DNA of 37,296 bases from JBFFSQ01 sp041572275. GTDB lineage: Bacteria; Pseudomonadota; Gammaproteobacteria; SZUA-229. The stretch spans positions 1-37,296 of the forward strand of contig JBFFSQ010000003.1 in assembly GCA_041572275.1 (NCBI GenBank), read 5' to 3'. The notes under the pieces were generated by a model. It had not been told where the DNA came from and searched no databases. It worked only from the letters and a program-made list of their open reading frames with translations. This document shows, piece after piece, positions 13,433 to 20,812 of the stretch (the stretch's first letter is position 1; every line of letters starts with the position of its first letter). A program made the translations under genes and the position numbers.

Positions 13433-15553
13433 TTGAATAATTATAATAATGTCCAGAAATCCGGTCCTGACCGGTTTGTCAAAGAACCCATCGTTATTAG
13501 CTCTGTATTACTCCTGATTAGCTGGACCTTGTTAACCGGCTATTCTCTCTACTGGAATATTACCAATCTGTATCAGAGGCAAGTGGATCTTGCCGCTTCG
13601 GAGGCGCGTGCCAACTGGAATAAAGATCGTGCGTTTCGTGACTGGACCACTCGACAGGGTGGTGTCTATGTCAAAACCAGTGATCAGGTTCGACCCAATG
13701 AAAACCTGGCGCATTTAAAGAATCGGGATTTGCACACCCTGGAAGGAGTCCAGCTTACATTGTTGAATCCAGCGTTTATTTTGCGGGAAATGACTGCTGA
13801 GTTTGAGCAGGCAACAGGAATTAAGGGACGCCTCACTGCGAAACAGGTCTTTAATCTTGAAAATAAGGCCGATGCCTGGGAGCAGGCTGCTATTGCGCGG
13901 TTTGAGCAAGGGATCGAAGAAGTAATTGAAGAGACAGAAATCGATGGTGCACCTTATTTGCGTTTCATGAAACCGGTATACGTCAATAAGGAGTGTATTC
14001 ATTGCCATGGTGATCTGGGATTTAAAGAAGGCGATTTACGTGGTGGTATGAGCGTGTCTGTGCCTTTAACGCCCTACCTGACAAGTGCTGCCCAGACCGT
14101 GAATTCCATGGTCTTGACCCACGCCAGTGTCTGGTTGCTAGGATTTCTGGGGATTGTGGCATTTGCCTGGATGGCCCGTGTTCGAGAAAAAGACCGTTTT
14201 GTTTTGCAGGCGCAGCTGGCCCATGATGCCCTGCACGATGTCCTCACTGATCTACCTAACCGTACGCTGTTTACCGATCGACTGAATACCGCGATTCGCA
14301 TGAAACAGCGAGATCCTGGCTATCAGTTTGCCATTTGTTTTCTCGACCTGGATCGTTTCAAGAACCTGAATGATAGCTACGGTCATAAACTGGGTGATGA
14401 AATGCTCAAGCAGGTGGCAGAGCGTTTTAGTGAAATTACCCGGCCTATGGACACGGTTGCGCGTATGGGCGGCGATGAGTTTACGTTCCTGCTGGAAAAT
14501 TATGCGAATGACAAGGAAGCAGTATCGATTATTGAGCGTTTACTGGCTACCTTGAAGGAGCCCTTTGATATAGCCGGTACGCTAATTTATACCAATGCCA
14601 GTATCGGTGTGTGCTTTGGCGATAGTAACTATAAGCGTGCCGATGACATGATACGAGATGCAGATATTGCCATGTACCAGGCCAAGTCTTCGGGCAAAGG
14701 CCAGGCCTATATCTTTGATCCACATATGCATCGTCAGGCGGTGGTGGCTATGCAAATTGAAAATGATCTCCGCCATGCTCTGATCAATGAGCAATTTGAA
14801 GTCTATTACCAGCCAATCATCAATCTGCAGGAAAACAGGATTGATGGCTTTGAGGCCTTGTTACGATGGCACCACCCGCAATTAGGGGATGTACCGCCGG
14901 ATGATTTTATTCCGGTGGCGGAAGATATGGGGGTGATTGGTGAAATTGGTGAATGGGTGCTCAGACAGGCATGTGCCCAGGTTCAGCAGTGGAGTGATCA
15001 GTATCGACCTGAGGAGGGCTTTTTTGTCTCGGTAAACCTGTCGGGTCGGCAGATCATTGACAGTGGGCTCAAGCAGACAATTGCAGCTATCCTTGAGTCA
15101 ACAGGTATGGATCCAGCTCGCTTGCATTGTGAGATTACCGAGACCATGCTAATCCAGCATAAGGAATTGGCCGCAGTAGTAATGGATGATATTCAGGCGA
15201 TGGGGGTGCATATCAGTATTGATGATTTCGGTAAGGGCTATTGTTCCCTGACGTATCTGCATCGATTCAAGTTCAATACCCTGAAAATTGATAAATCATT
15301 CGTCCAGGATATGAGTAACTATGGTAAGGGACTATCATTGGTACGCACAATCATGGTGCTGGCTCGAGATTTCGGTACTGCAGTTGTTGCCGAGGGCGTT
15401 GAAGATAAAGATCAGCTTGATCGCCTACTGTCACTTAAGTGTCGATGGGCACAGGGCTACTATTTCTATAAGCCGTCACCTGCAGACGCTCTGAGTCACT
15501 GCCTGCAGGCGGGTTGTCACCAGTTGCTTGGCAAACTGGGCTGCTGTCAATGA
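13433..15553 (+). CDS. Haem-sensor (DUF3365) GGDEF/EAL c-di-GMP signalling protein
   Basis: A 706-residue membrane protein. An N-terminal helix (about 20-42) and a second helix (about 226-248) flank a periplasmic Tll0287-like/DUF3365 domain with a CIHCH haem c motif at 188-192. In the cytoplasm lie a GGDEF domain (intact GGDEF at 346-350, with an RPMD I-site at 337-340) and an EAL domain (EAL at 474-476, DDFGKGYCS intact). Both cyclase and phosphodiesterase activity are possible from the motifs. The start is a TTG at 13433; no ATG lies in the first 120 codons. It follows cbbR by 87 bases in the same direction. The covalent periplasmic haem suggests sensing of redox state, O2 or NO. Confidence 0.93.
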   Translation: MNNYNNVQKSGPDRFVKEPIVISSVLLLISWTLLTGYSLYWNITNLYQRQVDLAASEARANWNKDRAFRDWTTRQGGVYVKTSDQVRPNENLAHLKNRDLHTLEGVQLTLLNPAFILREMTAEFEQATGIKGRLTAKQVFNLENKADAWEQAAIARFEQGIEEVIEETEIDGAPYLRFMKPVYVNKECIHCHGDLGFKEGDLRGGMSVSVPLTPYLTSAAQTVNSMVLTHASVWLLGFLGIVAFAWMARVREKDRFVLQAQLAHDALHDVLTDLPNRTLFTDRLNTAIRMKQRDPGYQFAICFLDLDRFKNLNDSYGHKLGDEMLKQVAERFSEITRPMDTVARMGGDEFTFLLENYANDKEAVSIIERLLATLKEPFDIAGTLIYTNASIGVCFGDSNYKRADDMIRDADIAMYQAKSSGKGQAYIFDPHMHRQAVVAMQIENDLRHALINEQFEVYYQPIINLQENRIDGFEALLRWHHPQLGDVPPDDFIPVAEDMGVIGEIGEWVLRQACAQVQQWSDQYRPEEGFFVSVNLSGRQIIDSGLKQTIAAILESTGMDPARLHCEITETMLIQHKELAAVVMDDIQAMGVHISIDDFGKGYCSLTYLHRFKFNTLKIDKSFVQDMSNYGKGLSLVRTIMVLARDFGTAVVAEGVEDKDQLDRLLSLKCRWAQGYYFYKPSPADALSHCLQAGCHQLLGKLGCCQ

Positions 15554-15578
15554 GCGGGTTTGGAACAGGAGCCGTTTT

Positions 15579-16004
15579 TTAGTTCGAAACGACCAGTTCG
15601 TCACCAAACCATGCGTGTAGAGCTTGTGAAATACTCGTGACCTGTGCGGCCGAATAGGGCTGTTTTTCGGTCCTGCCCCAGACGACGCCAGGCCAGCAGT
15701 AATCCTCTTCATGGCGGCCAATCACATGGATATGTAATTGTTGCACAATGTTACCGATGGTTGCGGTATTCAGTTTGGATACGCTGAATTCCGATTGAAT
15801 AAACCTGGAAATGGCATTGATGTTTGTCTGTAGTGCCTGCTGCTGTGCAACATCCAGTTCATGAAATTCGGTAATGTCTGTTTCTGGTACCAGAATGAAC
15901 CAGGGGACCAGGGCATTATTCAGCAGTAATAAATGACAGGCATTGAGTTTACCCATCCAGTGGCAATCATGTTTAAGCTGTTTGGCTAGTTTGAAGGTTG
16001 TCAT
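15579..16004 (-). CDS. HIT-family (histidine triad) protein
   Basis: A 141-residue protein of the HIT superfamily (nucleotidyl hydrolases and transferases). The signature QLHIHVIGR near residue 89 keeps two of the histidines, with Gln in place of the first, and is followed by EEDYCWPGVVWG. That variant is common in a proteobacterial HIT subfamily. The N-terminus (LKHDCHWMGKLNACHLLLLN) and the WFILVPE strand fit the family. It is convergent with the GGDEF/EAL gene (25 bases apart) and lies 14 bases after the gene at 16019-16471, so the two are probably co-transcribed. The substrate is unknown. Confidence 0.88.
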   Translation of the reverse strand: MTTFKLAKQLKHDCHWMGKLNACHLLLLNNALVPWFILVPETDITEFHELDVAQQQALQTNINAISRFIQSEFSVSKLNTATIGNIVQQLHIHVIGRHEEDYCWPGVVWGRTEKQPYSAAQVTSISQALHAWFGDELVVSN

Positions 16005-16018
16005 AGGCTGTTTACGCT

Positions 16019-16471
16019 TCAGGCGTCTCCCCGCATGGCATAGTCGAGTTTAATAATGGGGGCTGAGTTGTTGATTGGCCAGATTGGCTGGTTGAGCAAT
16101 AAGCCCAGGGTAACCATGATATGTATGCCCTCGATATCAGCATATTCCATCAGGTTTTTGCGCATTTCTTCAAATACATCACCATCGACTGGTAGCTTGC
16201 AGTCCAGTCTGTTCGGTAGGCGTGTTATTTCTCCCAGGATCAGCTGTCCTTCGGGTCCCCTGGAATAGCTGGGGATGTCGTCGACCTGATAAAAATTAAT
16301 GTAAATATCTGTGTCCTGATTGTCGAGAAAATTCTGTTTTCTCAGGGTGCCCTGGATAGTGAGGTTTTGACCTGTAGCATCGAGTGCTCGGTTAATCGCC
16401 TGTTCCAGGGAGTAGAGGTGGCTCCAGTTATTGATAGAGAACTGAATGAGGGTGGGATCGGCTGTTGGCAT
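16019..16471 (-). CDS. Hypothetical protein, 150 aa
   Basis: I do not recognise a named domain. The protein is soluble, with mixed alpha/beta pattern, an acidic middle (NQDTDIYINFYQVDDIP) and a C-terminal hydrophobic strand (GIHIMVTLGLLLNQPIWPIN). The ATG at 16471 is preferred; an in-frame TTG nine codons upstream is possible. It sits immediately upstream of the HIT gene with a 14-base gap, so an operon is likely. No function can be given. Confidence 0.7.
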   Translation of the reverse strand: MPTADPTLIQFSINNWSHLYSLEQAINRALDATGQNLTIQGTLRKQNFLDNQDTDIYINFYQVDDIPSYSRGPEGQLILGEITRLPNRLDCKLPVDGDVFEEMRKNLMEYADIEGIHIMVTLGLLLNQPIWPINNSAPIIKLDYAMRGDA

Positions 16472-16667
16472 GGGTAATCCACGGAATACTGTTCGCAAGT
16501 TGTCGTCATTATAACGAGTCAGTTCTCAAAGCGGGAGCCTGTCTGGCGGTTGTTAGAAACAGTAGTTCTGATGTGGGGATTTCCGACAAAGGGGGGAGAA
16601 AAGAGTGACTGGATCATTATAATAAATATGGTACTTCTGTTATCGGCCAGTTCCGGGGAGGTCCGTT

Positions 16668-16853
16668 ATGGTGTACCGGCACAGTAAACGGCATGCATTT
16701 AGAGGCCAGGAGCGTCGAACCGACATTGAACGCCGTGTCGTATCTGATCGACGCAACCTGTATCGGTTTGAGGCTTGGGGCTCAGAGCGCCGTGAAAGTC
16801 CACTGCGACGTCGTAAAGATGGTATCTGGATGACGACTCAGTTAGATAGTTAA
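16668..16853 (+). CDS. Small arginine-rich protein, 61 aa
   Basis: A 61-residue basic protein with repeated ERR/DRR motifs (ERRTD, ERRVVSDRR, ERRESPLRRR). A strong GGGGAGG ribosome site lies seven bases before the ATG, and a TATAAT-like hexamer lies at 16618-16623, so expression is likely despite the size. I recall small gammaproteobacterial proteins with similar ERR..DRR repeats but no function for them. It stands alone between two minus-strand genes. The high arginine content suggests nucleic-acid or anionic-lipid binding, which is inference. Confidence 0.65.
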   Translation: MVYRHSKRHAFRGQERRTDIERRVVSDRRNLYRFEAWGSERRESPLRRRKDGIWMTTQLDS

Positions 16854-16895
16854 CGCTTGATACCGTCGGCTATGAATGAAGTAGTGGTTGTGAGT

Positions 16896-17162
16896 TCAGC
16901 TGGCGGTTTTCTTCTGTTTATACATTTCAATGAAGTAACTGTATTTGCTCGGGTCGATCGGGTGCTTGACGTGAGGAGTCAGCGCGGCAATTTGCGCCTC
17001 ATTGACTGACCAGCAGTGGTATAGATTGTTCCAGAATGGGGCGTCAAAAATTTTCAGGATGTCTTCTACGGTGAGATCCTTGATGGTTTCCTCACCGATC
17101 AGGTTTGTGCCCTGGATCTCATACCAGTTCAGCTTCAGTGCTATATCCCCGGAATCCGGCAC
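16896..17162 (-). CDS. Hypothetical protein, 88 aa
   Basis: An 88-residue soluble protein starting with GTG, with a good GAGGA ribosome site six bases before it. The N-terminal half (IALKLNWYEIQGTNLIGEE) reads as beta strands. The rest is helical with aromatic residues (FWNNLYHCWSVNEAQ) and ends in a lysine-rich tail. No family recognised. It converges on the small arginine-rich gene, and its upstream region (17163-17497) contains a bulged hairpin. No function is assigned. Confidence 0.62.
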   Translation of the reverse strand: MPDSGDIALKLNWYEIQGTNLIGEETIKDLTVEDILKIFDAPFWNNLYHCWSVNEAQIAALTPHVKHPIDPSKYSYFIEMYKQKKTAS

Positions 17163-17497
17163 AGTGTTTTCCTCGCGTTTAGAACGAATGTGGTCAGTAC
17201 TGAACCAACCTTGTCTCGGTTCAGGTTACTGGATAATTATGAGCATGAAATACTACGAAACTTGGTAAAATAGTTTGTTGATAATAATCAAAGACAGTGT
17301 GACTGCGTTTGCTAGTGTGTGAGGTGATCAGTGCTGAGATGGCTTTATTTGCCTCCTATTTGAAATAGATCAAAACCGCATTTTTGAATTGAAGACGGCA
17401 AGGAATCACATGCACGAACTTGGGGCGGTGGTGATCGCTTGTGGCTATGCATGGCTTGGTATAAGCTGGCCAGCCACTTTTTGACCAGGACAATTCG
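17163..17497. promoter_or_regulatory. Upstream region of gshA and of the 88-aa gene
   Basis: No full-size gene is present in these 335 bases. A hairpin at 17195-17231 (12 bp with a two-base bulge, 11-base loop) lies in the upstream region of the minus-strand 88-aa gene. A 24-codon reading frame (17410-17484) with an AAGGAA ribosome site ends 13 bases before the gshA start and may be a leader peptide. Promoters could not be placed with confidence. Confidence 0.5.
17410..17484 (+). CDS. Possible 24-residue hydrophobic leader peptide upstream of gshA
   Basis: A short frame starts with ATG, has an AAGGAA site five to six bases upstream, and encodes a hydrophobic peptide with one potential membrane helix (GAVVIACGYAWLGISW). 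It contains one cysteine and ends 13 bases before the TTG start of gshA, close enough for translational coupling. Such frames arise easily by chance; only the ribosome site and position favour it. Confidence 0.3.
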   Translation: MHELGAVVIACGYAWLGISWPATF

Positions 17498-19072
17498 TTG
17501 TATAAATTAGCGGAACGACGACTGAAATTACTACTGGATTCAGGCCAGAAACGAATTCTGGAAGGCCGTCAGATTGGCCTGGAAAAAGAAAGCCTACGGG
17601 TGTCTCCAGATGGTGGTATTTCACAATTAGCTCATCCAGGTTCTCTGGGTTCGGCCCTGACTCATCCTTATATTACGACTGATTACTCCGAAGCCTTGAT
17701 GGAGTTTATTACGCCACCATTCGAACATACTGAAGATGCGCTGGCTTTTTTACGTGATACCCAGACTTTTGTTTATGGCGAGCTGGAGAATGAAATTCTC
17801 TGGGCCACCAGTATGCCTTGTGTGGTGGCCGGCGAAAGCAGTATTCCCCTGGCGCGATATGGCACGTCGAATGCCGGCACTATGAAAACGGTGTATCGCA
17901 GGGGGTTAGGACATCGTTATGGTCGGGTTATGCAGGTCATTGCTGGTGTGCATTTTAATTATTCCTTACCCGACAGTTTCTGGCGTCTGTATCAGGAAAT
18001 CGAAGAAGATACCCAGCCGCTGCAGGATTTTATTTCTGAGCAGTATTTTGCCCTGATCCGTAATTTACAGCGTTTTGGCTGGCTGGTGCCCTATCTGTTT
18101 GGGGCATCCCCCGCTGTGTGTAAGTCATTTCTCGGTGGTAAGCCGACCGATCTGCATGAATTTGATGCCAGTACCTATTACGAGCCCTATGCAACATCTC
18201 TACGTATGGGGGACATTGGTTATCAGAATAACAAGGAAAATGAAATTGGCATCAAGGCCTGCTATCGCAATGTTGATGCCTATATCCGTTCCCTGGAATA
18301 TGCCACTGAGACTCGTTATAAAGGCTATGAGAAAATTGGTGTCAAGGTGAATGGCCGCTACGAGCAGCTCAATGCCAACATCCTGCAGATCGAGAATGAA
18401 TATTACAGTACAGTCAGACCCAAACAGATACTACAGGGTAATGAAAAGCCGATGATGGCCCTCAAGCAACGAGGCGTGAAATATGTTGAGTTGCGTTCAT
18501 TGGATGTGAATGCTTTTGACCCGCTAGGTATCAACGAAGAACAAATTCGTTTTCTGGAAGCATTTCTGGTTTTTTGTCTGATTCAGGATAGTCAGCAGAT
18601 CTGTTTTAGTGAACGCGAGGAAATAGATAACAATGAACTGGTCGTGGCTCATCGGGGACGTGAACCTGGCTTGAAATTACAACGAGATGCCGTTAGTTGT
18701 GAGTTGAAAGAATGGGCGTTGGAAATCTGCGGCGCAATGGAGGGTATTTGCGAGCTACTGGACAAGCCCTATGCTACGCGTCCCTATGCCAATGCGTTGG
18801 CCAAACAGCTTGAAAAAGTTCAGGATCCAGAGTTGACTCCATCCGCGCTGATGCTGAACAGCATGCGAGAGAATGGAGAGGGTTTCTACCATTTCGCCCG
18901 TCGCATGTCGCAACAACATTACGATTTCTTCAAGAACGTTAAACTCGATGCTGAACGCAATGCTTTATTTAGGCAGGCGGCCCAGACCTCAATCGAAGCG
19001 CAGAGAGAACTTGAGGCGAACGATCAGGTATCGTTTGATGAATACCTGGCAGCTTATTTTGCACAAAAATAG
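17498..19072 (+). CDS. gshA: Glutamate-cysteine ligase (proteobacterial type)
   Basis: A 524-residue gamma-glutamylcysteine synthetase, the first and rate-limiting step of glutathione synthesis (Glu + Cys + ATP). It aligns with E. coli GshA (518 aa) throughout: GLEKESLRV near the start, LGSALTHPYITTDYSEALMEFITPP, WATSMPC, and the later NENEYYSTVRPKQ-like and KYVELRSLDVNAFDP segments. The start is TTG at 17498; the first in-frame ATG is far inside the conserved region, and E. coli gshA also uses UUG. Read alone between the 88-aa gene and the C_GCAxxG_C_C gene. Its position gives no further regulatory hint. Confidence 0.96.
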   Translation: MYKLAERRLKLLLDSGQKRILEGRQIGLEKESLRVSPDGGISQLAHPGSLGSALTHPYITTDYSEALMEFITPPFEHTEDALAFLRDTQTFVYGELENEILWATSMPCVVAGESSIPLARYGTSNAGTMKTVYRRGLGHRYGRVMQVIAGVHFNYSLPDSFWRLYQEIEEDTQPLQDFISEQYFALIRNLQRFGWLVPYLFGASPAVCKSFLGGKPTDLHEFDASTYYEPYATSLRMGDIGYQNNKENEIGIKACYRNVDAYIRSLEYATETRYKGYEKIGVKVNGRYEQLNANILQIENEYYSTVRPKQILQGNEKPMMALKQRGVKYVELRSLDVNAFDPLGINEEQIRFLEAFLVFCLIQDSQQICFSEREEIDNNELVVAHRGREPGLKLQRDAVSCELKEWALEICGAMEGICELLDKPYATRPYANALAKQLEKVQDPELTPSALMLNSMRENGEGFYHFARRMSQQHYDFFKNVKLDAERNALFRQAAQTSIEAQRELEANDQVSFDEYLAAYFAQK

Positions 19073-19251
19073 CCTTGTGTAGGCATTAGGGCGGAGATAT
19101 CTATTTAGGTTTGTGTCTCAGCAAGGGTTATTACATGTCTGATGGGTACCAGAGTGGAATATCCTGAATTCTTGGTATAGATCAATTTAAATTATGGAGC
19201 AGAGGGCTAGAGTATTAACAGGTGCTAATAAACCCCCGGTAAGGAGAGATC

Positions 19252-19734
19252 ATGAAGAAAGAAGAGAAGCAGGCACTGGCTGAGCAGGCCTATGAAAAAG
19301 CAGTCAACTACGAGTTGGAATATGGTTGCTGTCCACAGTGCGTGCTGGCTACCGTCCAGGAAACCATTGGCATCATTGATGACCAGACCATAAAGGCCAG
19401 TCATGGTCTATCTGGTGGCGGCGGCTTATTGGGGCAGGGGGCCTGTGGGGCGCTAACGGGAGGCTTGATGGCGTTGAGTGCCAAGCGAGGCCGAGACAGG
19501 GATAAGCTGGATAAAGGTCGCTTCATTAATAATTTCAAGAAAGGCAAAGAACTGGTCGAGCGTTTTCGTGAGGAGTTTGGCGGTATTACCTGCGAAGAGC
19601 TACAAAAGCAATTTACCGGTCGGACTTATGATATGTGGGATGCAGAGCAATATCAGCAGTTTGATCAGGACCGGGGCAAACAGTGTGCAAACGCCACCGG
19701 TACTGTCACCAAGTGGTTAATTGAAATGCTTTAA
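19252..19734 (+). CDS. C_GCAxxG_C_C family (redox-associated) protein
   Basis: A 160-residue cysteine-rich protein of the C_GCAxxG_C_C family (probable metal or redox cofactor binders). The named motif is visible: Cys26, Cys27 and Cys30 (YGCCPQC), then GACGALTGG with Cys65, Cys114 and Cys145. The AAGGAGAG ribosome site is excellent. No signal peptide, so cytoplasmic. Members are often found near redox or metal genes and sometimes carry an iron-sulfur cluster; the function is not established. It follows gshA by 179 bases in the same direction but has no clear operon link. Confidence 0.88.
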   Translation: MKKEEKQALAEQAYEKAVNYELEYGCCPQCVLATVQETIGIIDDQTIKASHGLSGGGGLLGQGACGALTGGLMALSAKRGRDRDKLDKGRFINNFKKGKELVERFREEFGGITCEELQKQFTGRTYDMWDAEQYQQFDQDRGKQCANATGTVTKWLIEML

Positions 19735-19887
19735 GTCCTGAATATAGGCGCTCATCGATACCCGTCGTTTTATCGCTCCACCTGAATGAGCCGCTCCTGT
19801 CGGGGCGGCATAAATCCCTAATTTACTCTCCCTCTTATCCCCGCTTGTGTTTAAATCTCCCTGTTTGTAAACAAGGTAGGTGAGTTT

Positions 19888-20748
19888 ATGCAAGACGAGG
19901 TGGCAGCACAGAAGCTAGAAGCTCATCTCACGATCGATACGGTGGCTACGAGTGTGGTTGACCGTTTGGCGGTTGAAACAGGCCTGTCGAGGCAGGCCAT
20001 CAAGCGTGCCATGCAGAAAGGCGCTGTCTGGTTCAGCCGCGGCAAAAAAACACAACGACTCAGGCGCTCAAAACGAGCATTACAGCCCGGTGATGAGGTG
20101 CATCTCTATTACGACACTCTTGTGCTGAACGAACAGCCGCCCAAGCCAGAACTGATTGCGGATGAAGGTCACTATAGTATCTGGTATAAGCCTTATGGTC
20201 TGCGCTCACAGGGATCGAAATGGGGTGATCATTGTACGATTAATCGGCAGGTAGAGCAGTTACTGCAACCGCAGCGGCCCGCATTTGTTGTCCATCGACT
20301 GGATCGGGCGGCGACTGGGCTGATTATCATTGCCCATAGTCGGAAAATGGCAGCGGCATTTTCCCGTATGTTTCGTGAGCGTCGTATCGTGAAACAATAC
20401 CGGGTGGTGGTTCATGGGCAGTTTCAGCAGAGTGAGACACCTCTGACAGTGACAGAGCCTCTGGATGGTAAATTGGCCCGTAGCCATTTTTCGTTGATCG
20501 ATTATGACCCTGGTTTACAGCGTTCGGTGCTGGATGTGAGTATTGAAACCGGACGTAAACACCAGATTCGGCGACATCTGGCTGCGTTGGGATATCCCGT
20601 GGTTGGAGATCGGTTATACGGTGAACCGGGAGATCATGAAAATCTGCAGCTGGTGGCATGCTTGCTGGCTTTTGAGTGCCCGCTGACGGGTGCAGCCAAA
20701 CAGTATCAACTGGAAATAAATAAAGACAGAGATATAACGGTGCATTGA
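19888..20748 (+). CDS. RluA-family RNA pseudouridine synthase
   Basis: A 286-residue pseudouridine synthase. An S4-like RNA-binding segment lies at about residues 20-78, and the catalytic domain carries the RluA motif HRLDRAATGL with catalytic Asp139. RKHQIRRHLAALGYPVVGDRLYG near the C-terminus is the usual substrate-binding stretch. The target site (23S rRNA or tRNA) cannot be told from this sequence. It converges on the PEPCK-like gene; a perfect stem-loop (20761-20790) lies between the two stops. Confidence 0.93.
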   Translation: MQDEVAAQKLEAHLTIDTVATSVVDRLAVETGLSRQAIKRAMQKGAVWFSRGKKTQRLRRSKRALQPGDEVHLYYDTLVLNEQPPKPELIADEGHYSIWYKPYGLRSQGSKWGDHCTINRQVEQLLQPQRPAFVVHRLDRAATGLIIIAHSRKMAAAFSRMFRERRIVKQYRVVVHGQFQQSETPLTVTEPLDGKLARSHFSLIDYDPGLQRSVLDVSIETGRKHQIRRHLAALGYPVVGDRLYGEPGDHENLQLVACLLAFECPLTGAAKQYQLEINKDRDITVH

Positions 20749-20760
20749 TAGCATCTGATA

Positions 20761-20790
20761 GTCGCCATTGCCAGTATCGGTAATGGCGAC
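20761..20790. terminator. Stem-loop between convergent genes
   Basis: A perfect 9-bp inverted repeat (GTCGCCATT with AATGGCGAC, 12-base loop) lies between the stops of the pseudouridine synthase and the PEPCK-like gene. It has no T run on either side, so it may act as a weak bidirectional terminator or protect the 3' ends. Confidence 0.6.
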
Positions 20791-20812
20791 CATCGTAAGC
20801 TGGATGTAGCGC

